Part shown: piece after piece, positions 49,325 through 60,500 of the stretch
How the letters are laid out: each line of letters begins with the position of its first letter
Position numbering within the stretch: position 1 is the stretch's first letter
Assembly: GCA_035236585.1 (NCBI GenBank)
Contig: CP141133.1
Location: 45,835,729-45,899,728, forward strand
Source of the DNA: Warburgia ugandensis
Taxonomy: Eukaryota; Streptophyta; Magnoliopsida; Canellales; Canellaceae
Length of the DNA: 64,000 nucleotides
Reading direction: 5' to 3'
Notes under the pieces: generated by a model
Told to the model about the DNA's origin: nothing
The model's input: the letters and a program-made list of their open reading frames with translations, nothing else
Database searches by the model: none
Translations under genes and position numbers: made by a program

Positions 49325-49840
49325 TGGAGAATTTTCGTTGGTTGGGAAGTTTCCTAAGAAGTGGAATGAGATAGATTTTTGGGAAGATGCAACTCTACAA
49401 AGAAAATTCGTAGTGCATCTTAAGGATGAGGTTGAAATTGATGAAAAAGTTGAGAAAAACACTAAAAATGAAATGCACTTATCCCATTGGTCCACATACC
49501 ATCTTATTCTAATAAGATTTCCCTTAATTATCTTCAAAATATCTCATGGATAATCTTCTTGAATCTCTACCAATCCTTGACTTCCATTTAGCTTAGCTTG
49601 ATGGCTTAGATGGCTAACTTTGAAGGCTCCATTGACTAGGATTCATGGCTGGTTTTGAGAGCTTTCTTGGCTTGACTTCTTGGCTCAATCCATTAGCTTA
49701 AGTGTCTAATATGATTTGGCTTTAATTCTTTAGCTTGCCACCTTCTCACATGGCTTATATGGCTGAAGTGGCTTAAGTAGCTTCCATGCAAAGGTGGTGG
49801 GAATGCATGGCTTATTTCATGGGCCCACATTGGCCTCACA
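49325..49840 (-). mobile_element. Element C (Athila-type) 3' LTR, 5' part
   Basis: Minus orientation starts TGTGAGGCC at 49840 after TGCTAGTTGGGGGGA. It matches B LTR 20730-21060, but lacks about 380 bp present in B at 21056-21437. Cut at 49325 against LTR G. Confidence 0.85.
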
Positions 49841-50463
49841 TCCCCCCAACTAGCATTTTTCTAGTCCTAAGCAAAAAATGTGAAAATTTATTTTACAAAA
49901 ACAAATACAAAGTGCCACTTTTGTAGGTACTCACAATTGAATTTAGCACTTGCAACAAGCCCTTAAACCCCTAGGTTACTCCTAGTGGACGAGTTAGGCC
50001 TCATGAGAGTTTGTAGTTATTATACCCATAAAATTCTTTATAGTTGAGTCCCGTATTCCATCTCATAGAATCCTAGTTAGAGTGCATGTGTGTGTGCAAC
50101 CATCTAAGTCATGACTTCTAATTGGATATGCTTAAATTCCATTGAAAATATATCTTGATCTTAAATCTTCACAGGTATGCTCTTGGAAATGAAGCTCTCA
50201 GATAAGGGTTTAAACATATTTCTCTTATTGCATGACTAGATTCAACAAAGCTAATGGTTCACATAAATTTTTGAAGTGCTAAAGAGATAAAGAGAAGTGA
50301 TCCTTAAGAGTTGATATCATTACCAAAAATAGTAAGGGTATTTTACTTTAGTTCCTTCTTTTTATCTTTTCTTTAAGGCTATATTCCACCTAAGATCTAT
50401 AGGTCTTTAACTAGGACAAAATGTAAGATTGGGTAGGCTTCTGAAAAGAAGGGTATAAGGATT
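49841..50463 (-). other. Element C polypurine tract and 3' non-coding region
   Basis: The purine tract lies at 49841-49855. The rest aligns with 21439-22149 of B. No gene seen. Confidence 0.7.
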
Positions 50464-50685
50464 TCAAAGGTTCAAAATTGAGTAGAGTTCTTCTTTTTTA
50501 TTGTTGGAAAATTCTTCCTTAACTTTGTTGAAGTGAATTTCTTTTGTATTATTCAATTTTTCTCTTTTCTCTGATACTTCTTTCTTTTCATTTTTTTTTT
50601 TGGCTTCTTTGGAAGGAAGACCACTGATTTTTTCACTTCTTTGAATTTTTGTCCTCTTTTGAACTTTTCTACTAATTCTAGTCAT
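50464..50685 (-). CDS. Short lysine-rich reading frame, Athila C, unknown function
   Basis: 73 residues starting MTRISRKVQKR, followed by a basic middle (GLPSKEAKKKNEKKE) and an acidic and basic tail. It is the counterpart of the frame at 22150-22359: same position after pol, same start codon, same N-terminal motif. The lysine run is interrupted by Asn and Glu here. The tails differ, with indels between them. No signal peptide or membrane segment. Function not recognised. The lysine-rich nature suggests a nucleic-acid-binding or nuclear role if it is made at all. Confidence 0.35.
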   Translation of the reverse strand: MTRISRKVQKRTKIQRSEKISGLPSKEAKKKNEKKEVSEKREKLNNTKEIHFNKVKEEFSNNKKEELYSILNL

Positions 50686-51420
50686 TTTGAAAATATGTAA
50701 TGGTTATTTATTTTACTAGTTTTTTGGGTTAAGGTGAGTGAACTTAAAGAAGAAAAGCTTAATAATAGGCTCAAAAGGAGCTAACTAAGGGTCTGGAATA
50801 TAGTGGGTGGGCTTTATGTCTTTGGGTTGAGCAAGGATGGCCTATATCATTTCCTAGTTTTCCTAAAGCATATCAAATTTAATAAATTTTATGGAAAACA
50901 ACTATTACTCCTATTTATTCTTGATAGTTAACCAAAACAAGGATAACAGGGTCACACCAAGCTATGTACACTGAAGAAATTATGTAATTACTTATAATTT
51001 TCTAAAAGAAATAAGTTTTTAAACTCCCTGGGTTATAGGTCTCTACTAATTTTCCTCAAGGTCTTTAAGTCACACCTCTCTATTAGTCTTGACTATGTGC
51101 CGGGTGTAAATGGTTTACGAGAGTTTTCATAAAATGCTTCAACACGTGAATAATATGCAAAACTAGTCATATACACTACCATTAAGAGGTGAAAATAGTA
51201 TAATTACTAAATTCTAATCATTCAGTTTTCATCACAATAAGGGAAGTCTTCAAAAAATGTTTCTTTTTTTTTAAAAGAGAAAATTCAAAATCCCTATATG
51301 CATTTACACCCCCAACATGAATGAAACATTATCTCCAATGTTTGAAAACATAGGATCTTATATGATAATGGAAAGATGTAGAAGATGGAGACTTTAAAAA
51401 CATTTGGATTGCCTCTTAAG
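50686..51420 (-). other. Element C non-coding region after pol
   Basis: Aligns with 22360-23060 of B. The post-pol block TTAGTGCTCCTTAAGAGGCA is near 51415-51435. No gene. Confidence 0.65.
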
Positions 51421-52745
51421 GAGCACTAAGTTTTACGTCTTCAACTAGACATAATGATGAGTGCATTCATGGTAATCGGCAAGGGTTCCTAGAGTGGTAA
51501 TCTAAGGTGGGTCAGGATAATGAGGTGCCTCTAATAGTATCTCATCAATCTCAGGATTAGGCATCTCAAGGAAAGGTTTTAACCTTTGACCATTAACTTT
51601 TTAGATTTCTCCATCCTTCTCAATTTCGATGGCCCATAAGGATAGGTTATGCAAACTATATATGGTCTAGTCCATCTAGTTCTAAGTGTTCCTAGGAAGA
51701 GATGCAAATTAGAGCTATACGATAAGACCTTTTGTCCAGGTGTGAAGGATTTTCTTAAGATTTGGTAATCATGTGTAACCTTCATCCTATCTTTGTATAA
51801 TCGTGTAGAGTCATATGCATCTTTCCTCAATTCTTCCAACTCATTGAGTTGGAGTTTTTAATGGGTCCTAAAAGAATTTAAGTCAAAATTGAGCTTTTTG
51901 ATAGCCTCAATATGCTTTGTGCTCTAACTCTACTGGTAAGTGACAAGCCTTTCCATAGACCAGGTGATAAGGTGACATTCAAGCTTTATATGCTATACAA
52001 TCACCCTACGAAGCATTGTTAAGTATCATAGACTAGTCTTTCCTACTTAGATTGACTGTCTTCTCTAGTATCTGATTTATCTCCCTATTGGATATCTTTA
52101 CTTGGCCATTGATCTAAGGGTGGTATGGGGTAGCTATTCTATGGTTTATGCCATACTTTTTCATTAAATTGTCAAACACTTTATCACAAAAGTATTTCCC
52201 CCCATCACTTATTATAGCTCTTGGAGTACCAAACCTTGTAAAGATATTTTCTTTAAAGATTTTTATCACAACTTTGTGGTCATTAGTTTTGCAAGGTATA
52301 GGCTCCACCCACTTGGACATGTAGTCTACTCCACTAGGATGTAAAGATTCCCAAAAGAATTAATAAAGGGACCCATGATATCTATGCCCCAAACATCGAA
52401 TGGCTCTACAATAAGGATTGTGTTTAAGGGCATCATATGTCTCCTTCCTAGATTACCTACTCTTTGACACCTTACATGCTATGTAGTAAGCATGTGCATC
52501 CTTAAATATGGTAGGCCAATAAAAACCATATTGTAAGATTTTTGCAGTTGTCTTTCTTGAGCTAAAATGGCCGCCACATGCATGATCGTGACAGAAGGAG
52601 CTGATCTTATTATGCTCACTACCGGGTATGCATCTCCTAATTAATTGATTGAGACAAAACTTGAATAAATATGGGTCTTCACAGGTAAAATATCTAACCT
52701 CAGTCAAAAGTCACTTTTTATCTTGTTTAGTCTAAAGATTAGGCA
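51421..52745 (-). pseudogene. Element C integrase (Athila type), decayed
   Basis: 52707-52453 carries the zinc-finger region CHDHACGGHFSSRKT, with the second Cys pair worn to CKVSK. 52320-52114 carries the core from MSKWVEPIPCKTNDHK to [19 protein letters not shown] (second Asp) and YGINHRIATPYHPQTNGQV. 51839-51579 carries the C-terminal part, MEELRKDAYDS, FTPGQKVLSYSSNLHLFLG and LRTRW. Frames are separate, with stops between. Better kept than the B copy, but inactive. Confidence 0.9.
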
Positions 52746-52869
52746 TTTATCTTATAATAAGATAATTAGAAATACCACCATACTAAGACAATTGGGAAAT
52801 ATGTAATAACTATTCAGTGGGGAAGGATTTAGTTATAGGCATGTGACAACTGGTATGCTCCACCACTAG

Positions 52870-53057
52870 TCTAGATAAGTGGTCTACTACAACATTTTTT
52901 GAACCTTTCTTAGCCCAAATTTCTAATCAAACTCTTGTAGCAATAGTATCCAATAAATCAACCTAGGTTTTTGCCTCCTTTTTATAAAGGAGGTACTTTA
53001 AAGTAGCATGATCTGAGTACACTATAACTTTAGACCCTAACAAGTAAGGTCTAAACT
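52870..53057 (-). pseudogene. Element C RNase H, 3' part (beyond solo LTR F)
   Basis: Reads [19 protein letters not shown] next to the F insertion, then VDLLDTIATRV and KGSKNVVVDHLSRLVVEH. Continues the domain whose start lies at 58271-58420. Several stops. Confidence 0.85.
53053..53057. repeat. Left target-site duplication of solo LTR F
   Basis: AAACT, identical to 58266-58270. The intact B copy reads CTAAATTTATCC here, so C before insertion would have read CTAAACTTATCC. Confidence 0.93.
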
Positions 53058-54639
53058 TGTAACACCCCTAATTTTTTTGTAATAAAAATATAATAGTGAA
53101 ATTGAAGATTTCAAGGAAAAATTAGGCTAGAATATTGGGTTCAGCAAAAACGTACTTCGTACAAAAGTACAAATAAGGCATAAAGACATGCATAAGTGAA
53201 AACATATCTCACGAACCCTTCAGAATGACTGTAAGCACGATGCATTCTGAATTCAGAGTGAAAAACCTTTATTTTCTCCATTTAAGAGCAAAAGGGTAAA
53301 ATGGTAATTTTACCCTAGCCAAAGTCTAAGACATTAAATTTGGAATGTACTAAAAAATAAGAGTCCAACGCCACTAAGAATACTCAATTCCGAGTTCGTA
53401 GGAGTAAACTCAAAATTTTACACATAAAGGGCAAAATGGTCTTTTTACGCATGTGGGGCCCACATGGGGTCCACAAAGGACCCAAAATGGAATCCAATGA
53501 CCAGACCATGTACAATCATGGGTCAAACCACTACCACCAGCTAGTGGAGAAGGAGGTGGTAGTGCAAATCAAATAAATATTAAATATTAAAAAGGAAAAA
53601 AACATAATTATTAGGTGTTATGATGAAAAACACTCAAAATCCCTACAAATAGACATCATAAAAATTCCAAAAAAATATTCAAAAAATCCATCACAAAGTC
53701 TCCTAAACTCTTACAAAATTTTAGCCCAAAATTCCTCCTCCTTCTCCCTCTTTTTTCCCCCCTTTCCTTGCATTTTATTCCCCCTATTAGAGTGTCCACA
53801 AAAGCACCTGAAGGAATATTCCTCTTCTGGATATCGAGCGCTTCCATAGACACGTCATCCCCAATGAGAAGGGTTTTCACCTTGTTATTGTTTTTGAATT
53901 AGAATTTCATTTTCAGCCATTGAAACATAATCTTGACCATTGGATAATTGGGTAATATCTAGATCTACAAAACCAATTTGAGTTTACCATAATCAGTGGA
54001 GTATACATGGAGAAATCACTGGAAAACTGAAGCTCCAGCAACTTATATTATCAAGAGTGGATTTTCTGGTTTTTCCAACAAAGATCTGGAATATCTTCTT
54101 CCAGGTAGGTGCACTTGCACCCCTCTTGCATTTCCAATAGGTTAGTCTGGTTTTTCAGTAAGGATGGGAGCTCCCCAACCGTTGATCCGTCAGAGACGAT
54201 AGATCGGGCACTGATGGTTTAGATCCCATCGATCCACAGCTCAGATGTAACTTCTAAGCCGATGGATGGATTCCTAGGGCCCAAAAACCCCAGGATGTGA
54301 AATCTGGGCACTTGATTTTACTGGATGGAGGAGGTCCAGCCACAGGAGATCCGACGGTCCAAATTGGACCATCTAGCCTGTAGCCGGTTACCTCTGCCCA
54401 GTCACCTGGGATAGACGGTAACAGGCACAGGACGCGGGTTGTCCCGTACCTATAACCCAGATTTGATCTGGGCCATCTATTCTGTTAACTGAAAATCATA
54501 ATTCTTCAATTCAGAGCTTGATATAGCTTTGATTTTATATTTGAAAAATTCTATGGACTCCTTGTAGTGTTTATAATGTACTTAACTTATTATATCCATG
54601 TTTTAATTTCTATTTACATAATTTATTTAGTAAAACCAG

Positions 54640-55280
54640 TACACATGATCTTAGATCATGGACCAGATGACTTTATAAGATAAATCTGAACTGATGGATG
54701 TCTTTAAAGACCCCCTAAAACTCTAGGATCATGTTCACAGTAAGATTTTTATGCATAGATATGAAGAAATAGATCAAAAACAGTAAAGATGAAATTCAGC
54801 CCTTAAAACGGGCTGAAATCTTAAAAACTTAATTATGATTTTAATAGATCCCCAAATTTAGATCATAAACATTCCTAGGATTTATATTTATGTTATTAAA
54901 TCATATAACATGTTAGATCTTATTTTTAATTAGTAATTACATGATCTAATCAGCACCATCCATGCCATTGATCTTGGATCATGGTCAAGATAATCCCAAA
55001 CTTGAAATCTGAACCGATAGATGTGTTCAGAATATCCCAATATCTTAATAAACATGTTCATAGTAGAAATTATGTGTCTCTAGATCAGTGAATTAATCCC
55101 AACCAGTAAGGTGAAATTCATCCCTTAAAACGAGCTGAAATCTTAAAATCACAATTCCGATCTCAATTGAGATCCAAATTGAGATCGAAAAATTTTGATG
55201 GATTTATTGTGATAAGTCTAAGGGACTAAACCTATAAAATTTTAATTTTGATTAATTTAATTTTTTGTAATTAAGTGGAT
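54640..55280 (+). repeat. 321-bp diverged tandem duplication in LTR F
   Basis: GAAATTCAGCCCTTAAAACG at 54791 recurs as GAAATTCATCCCTTAAAACG at 55112, with similar flanks on both sides. LTR F' has a single copy of this stretch near 45230. Confidence 0.75.
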
Positions 55281-56867
55281 AAGTAACTAATATCCTTGAT
55301 CTACAAGATCTAGGATGATCAGACCACTAATACCTTGTTGGATGATGCTTTTATACTCTAATAAATAAAATAAGTGTCTTAAATTTAATTAATTGGGCAG
55401 ATCTTAAAAGATCTAGCCTTAAGAGTTACTAAAAACCCTAAAAATGAATAGTATCTCCTAGATCAAGATGATCCAGGATGATTCAACAGTATGGATGTAT
55501 TTTGATGATAATCTTGAGATAAGATCATAGGGATTTATTGAATGGATGATGAGGATTTGGGCTAGATCAAGATCTATGCCCTTAAAGGTTATAAAATAAC
55601 TTAAGATTCCTTGATCGGGTAGATCAAGGAAGATCAAATCAATGGATAAGATAAATCAATGATTTAATAGTTAAATTACATCAATATAAAATGTTGGATC
55701 TAAAATAAAATGAAGGATCAAGACCTAAACCTTAAAGAAATGAAAAATGAATATGGATCAATTAAGACCCTTGGATCATGATAGCATGTTAGATTATTAT
55801 TTGGATTATTGAACATTATTGGCTTTCATTTCTTAGTTGAATTACTTATAGAATTGATTATTTAATTGTTTATTTATTTTTTAAATTTATGCTTTAATGC
55901 TTAAGTAATGAAACTTTCATTGAAATTGTAATTAAATGAAATTAGAAGGAAAAGACATTCATATGGAATGTATGACATGGACTTTATGATAGTAAGGACC
56001 ATAGTTAGTAGGATAATATAAGGAATATAAATTTCTTGGTCCAACTTAGGAGAATAATAAATCTCCATGAATGACATTTTAATTCATGGATTTAATTAAA
56101 ATCAATTAGAAAGAATACTTAAGGCTAAATGCTTGTAGGAACCTTATGAAAGGATTGAGTTAAGGTCAAGCTAGTGAATGATAGACATAATGGTTAAGAG
56201 GGTTATCTAATAGAGCCACGCTCTCGCCCCACCTTCTGTTGACATTTATGAGGTCTAAACGCCTCCTTACATGAGAATTGAAGTAGCCATTTTGTGTTCA
56301 ACCATTCAACTAGTAAGTCTTAGCCAATTTGACATAAGAGGAGCAATATAGAGAATGAAATAAACTATCCTCAACCATTAAAACATTAAATGGTTGAGTA
56401 ATAATAATAAAGAGCATAAAAGGTTAGTAAACCATCTAACCTTAATAAAAATGGTAATCAAGATAAGGATGATCAAACAAGATCCACATGATCTTGGATG
56501 ATCCAGAACAATAAGAATACTAATGAAGTATTATTTTGGGAATATATAGTGTGTGTATATAGAAGAACATAGATAGAGAACCCAAACCCTTGATCAAACT
56601 TGATTCAAGGAAAATTAGGGTATGACTTATAGGGATATATACAAGTATGGATAAATAACTTGAAATGTATGGTGTAACAGATGTATGAGTACATACTAGG
56701 ATGAACATTGTGGAGGAATACCACTTGAGGATATATGAATCAAGAACCGATACTACTTGAGGTAGGTGGATATACAAAAATGTATTGGAGATTCATGTGT
56801 AAACGTATATGATTATCTGTCTAGTAGTATAAACCTTCATTGTATGAGTATGTTTAGTACCTTAGCA

Positions 56868-56995
56868 TAGTCATGATCCAAATAAGTGATCTAAGACACA
56901 TGATCCAAATAAGAAATTTATATGATCCAACTAAATGACTATGTTAAGTGGTCTAAAATATATATATATATATATATGATCCAACTAAAGGATGA
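56868..56995 (+). repeat. ATGATCCAA repeats with an AT microsatellite in LTR F
   Basis: ATGATCCAAATAA or ATGATCCAACTAA occurs four times at about 56873, 56900, 56931 and 56977. (AT)n lies at 56957-56978. Confidence 0.8.
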
Positions 56996-57748
56996 AATTA
57001 AAGAATTTACTAAATTATATAACCTCAGAATCTAAGTTATTTGATCACATATGATGATCAAACTTAATGAGGTGATAAGAATGAGATATAAAAACTAAGG
57101 ATACCTTAAGGATAGGGTATAGAAAATATTCCAACCTTAGTTAAACAAACACATCATTTGATATGTACAAAGTATTTTCCATACAAATATGGAGACTTGT
57201 GAATTTTGATTTACACAAAGATAGAGACTGGGGATGCTATGCTAGGCAAGTCATGAGGGTTTGGCTACCCAAAAAGAGGCTAAATGTTGGGTGGGGCAAT
57301 AATGGGAAGGCCCCACTATAACAGCCATGGTCCACCCCATGAGGACATGGATTGATTAATCCATAGTTGGTATCAGCAGAAGATTATACAGTTATCCAGG
57401 CATGCTGTACGGATTGAGACTGTGAGCATAGTAGTCCTAATGTATTTTGCATTATGATGCACAGATTATAGGCATAGTATGATGCCATGGCATAGTGATA
57501 TGCTATTATATGAGTTCCTAGAATGAAAACCCGTATATGTGAATTGGTTAGTTATTACTCTCCTAAGTGGAAGTATAGCTAGGGGAAGGAACAAGTTTTG
57601 AGTAATCTTCAATATATTAACTAATTTGTCATGTACTATATAAATAATGTATATCCTCTATATATGAGTATGAGATGACTCATGACGGCTTAATGACTGA
57701 GGTAAGTATCCTTGTATTGATGAAGTAGTATATTTTTGTATCCCCTAC

Positions 57749-57793
57749 CAAGCATAGCTTGTTGAGGTATGTTTCCATGTTTACAATACCTCA
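57749..57793 (+). promoter_or_regulatory. Paired hairpins near the 3' end of LTR F
   Basis: CAAGC-ATA-GCTTG at 57749-57761, then TGAGGTAT at 57763-57770 pairing with ATACCTCA at 57786-57793 (15-nt loop). Equivalent pairs are in D (35507-35551) and F' (44846-44894); the first hairpin is also in G. The role may be RNA processing or 3'-end formation. That is inference. Confidence 0.6.
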
Positions 57794-58265
57794 GGCACAG
57801 AGAAGGAGGGAAAGAAGCTCAAGGCCATAAGGGACTAAAAGGATTAAAGCTTGAAGATCTAGGAGCAATGCAGTAGAAGATTTGAAGAAAATAAGAAAAT
57901 CAGAGTATGTATTCGAAGATATGTAATTTTTCCTTATTTGAGAGTGTATTGTATTGAGTGTTTTTAATGTAAGGTGAGGTTTGAAGTTTGGATTATGTAA
58001 TTTTGGACAATGGGTTGTAACCTAACACAGGGCTGTGTATGAGTGAACCACTAGATGAATCCTAATATTCAATAAAATTTTATTTTATACAAAATGGCTA
58101 TGTGTATTATGTATCTTCTAGTGAGACTTGGGTTTTGTTCAAAATGAATTTAAATGAAAAGAATTTTCACTGAATTTTTTGCGAATTTCTTTTTTTACAC
58201 ATTTAAGGGCCCTTCCTTTGAACAAATGTATTATAAAATGTGTTTTAGAAACCCGGGTCATCACA

Positions 58266-58430
58266 AAACTTATCCAAAACCAAACACTACATCTAACAAC
58301 TATTTCTCTATGGTCAAATAATTGAGTTGTGTCATTTAATGTTTTACTAGCATAGTATATTACATAGGAAAGTTTATTAATGCACTGCCCCAAAACAGTT
58401 CCAATCGAATAATCTAATGCATGACATATT
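58266..58430 (-). pseudogene. Element C RNase H, 5' part
   Basis: 58393-58266 reads MGQCINKLSYVIYYASKTLN and a worn stretch up to the F insertion. The open frame appears to run on into F by chance. AAACT at 58266-58270 is the right target duplication. Confidence 0.85.
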
Positions 58431-59813
58431 CTCTCGAATGGTGCGTTCTAGTTTAGTGGTTGGATAATGGGTGCAAAAGTTAACTTAGCCTTAAGTCACT
58501 CAAATTCTTTCTTATAGTCCTCATCAATGTCAAAAATGGCCTCCTTTGTAATTAAATTATAGAAGGGCTTGGCAATTTTGCTTAAATCCCCTATGAAGAG
58601 TTTGTAAAAGCCAGCATATCCTAAAAAGGAGCAAATTTCTTTCACCATCCTTGGTGGAGGAAGGTTGATATTAAATCCACCTTTTCCTTATCGACTTTTA
58701 TCCGATTGAGTGATATTATGTGGCCTAAAACTATCCAACTTTATACCATAAAATGGCACTTATCGTAGTTTAACACAAGATTTTTCTCTTGAAACCTTAT
58801 TAGAACTTACTTAATTGGTACAGGAACTCATTAAATGATGACCCAAATACTGAGAAGTCATCCATAAACACCTCAAGAAACCTTTCTATCATATCAGAGA
58901 AAATGCTCAACATACACCTTTGAAATGTAGCAGGAGTATTACAAAGTCAAAAGGCATATGTTAGTAAACAAAGACTCAAAAAGAGTAGGTGAAGTTGGTC
59001 TTTTCCTAATCTTTGAGTGCTATAGGAATCTAGTTGTAACCGTAATATTCATCTAGAAAACACTAATAACTATGTCCAACCAATCTTTCTAGCATTTGGT
59101 CAATGAAGGGTAGAGGAAAATGATCTTCCCTCATGACAGCATTCAACTTTCAATAGTCGTGGTCATGCAGGTGGGTACTAACTCATTATCCTCATTTTTG
59201 ACTACCGTGACCTCAAATTTCTTGGGTACAACTTGAACGGGACTGACCCAATTACTGTCAAAAATAGGATATATAACTCCAACATCTAGAAGCTTTAAGA
59301 CTTCATCTCTAACCACATCCTTCATGTGGGGATTACTTCGTCTTTCAGTTTCCCTAGAAGGTTTTGCATTTTCTTTTAGTTGTATCCTATGCATGTAGAC
59401 AGCTGGACTAATCCCTTTTACATCTACTATCGTCCATCCTAGAGCAATTTTGTGTTCCTTAAGGATATATAAAAGCTTACCCTCCTGTTCATTATCTAAA
59501 TATGATGCTATTATCACAAATAAGGTTTCAACTAGACCTAGGTATGAATATTTCAATTGTTAGGCAAGGAATTTAGGTCCAAAGATGGTGGTAACTCTAT
59601 CAAGGGTGTGGGGACAGCTTCAGAAGGTGGGAGTGATTCCACATAAGGATCCCACTTGGAGGTATCCATGATCGGAGTAGCCTCTAGAAGCTCGTTTACC
59701 TCCTCAATAGATTTTTCTATATCAAATTCTCCAATAAAGTGCATGAGATAAGACTCTAGTGCGTTAGAGATGGATAATGGTGGATGAATGTCATTAATTA
59801 GACTCTTGATCAA
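58431..59813 (-). pseudogene. Element C reverse transcriptase region (Athila type), decayed
   Basis: 59813-59553 is the spacer (EFDIEKSIEEVNELLEATP). 59556-59143 gives ALGWTIVDVKGISPAVYMHR, MKDVVRDEVLKLLDVGVIY, SNWVSPVQVVPKK and NEDNELVPT. The catalytic motif VFMDDFSVFGS is intact near 58850-58885. The connection around SFLGYAGFYKLF and KIAKPFY is at about 58550-58640. Frameshifts lie between these pieces. Athila lineage. Confidence 0.9.
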
Positions 59814-60500
59814 ATTAACATTGCAAGAATCATTGAGGTTTAAATGTTGTTGATCGGCATTAAAACATTTAGCTTAACTTTCATGTTATTGAATGACAAT
59901 TTCATTACACCAACCCTATAGTTAATAATGGCATTGGATGTTGCCAAGAATGGATGTCCAAGGATGATCAAAATCTTATTGTCGAGGATCAGATATAAGT
60001 TAGGTGTCTAATACAATGAAATCAACTAGGGAATAAAAGTGATCAACTTATATCAAGACATCTTCAACCAAACCATGGGGTATCTTGATGGATCCACTTA
60101 ATTGTAGTGTGGTAGTGGTTGGTTTTAACTCATTGAGTCTTAATTGCTCATAGACAGAGTATGGCAACAAGTTAACACTCGCCCCTAGGTCAAGTAATGC
60201 CTTATCTATGATATGATCTCCAATAACATAGGAAATGATAGGACACCCTGGGTCTCTAAACGTTTGTGGGGTCTTATGCTAAATCAAAGAGCTTACCTGC
60301 TTGGTAAAGAATGCTTTCGTTTGTACATTTAGCTTCTTGTTTTTTGTGCAGAGCTCTTTTAAGAACTTGGCATAGGCGAGGATTTCTTTATTGCATTAAG
60401 CAATGGAATATTGATTTGAACATGTTTAAATACATCCATTAACTCATTGAAGTTTGTTCCCTTTCTAGCCTTGTTCAATAGCTAAGGAAAAAGGGCTTTA
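59814..60500 (-). pseudogene. Element C protease and linker, decayed
   Basis: 60075-60215 reads ALLDLGASVNLLPYSVYEQL, then LKPTTTTLQL and IKIPHGLVEDVLI. The DLGAS active site is intact here, unlike in B. The linker before it is frameshifted. Confidence 0.85.

Larger units (their letters stand above)
53058..58265 (+). mobile_element. Solo LTR F (Tekay-like), 5208 bp, in element C
   Basis: Starts TGTAACACCCC and ends CCCGGGTCATCACA, flanked by a perfect AAACT duplication. There is no internal region, primer site or pol. It looks like one LTR left after recombination between two. Inside: a worn TATA region at about 53642 (CTACAAATAG), the U3 block shared with D and G at 53360-53405, a 321-bp diverged tandem duplication at about 54640-55280, an (AT)n run at 56957-56978, the GGGGATGCTATGCTAGG block at 57232, and two hairpins at 57749-57793. 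Confidence 0.93.

Noticed and set aside
58139..58393. 84-residue frame spanning 58265
   Set aside because: A chance fusion of Athila RNase H with antisense LTR F across the insertion point; only the part above 58265 is element coding.
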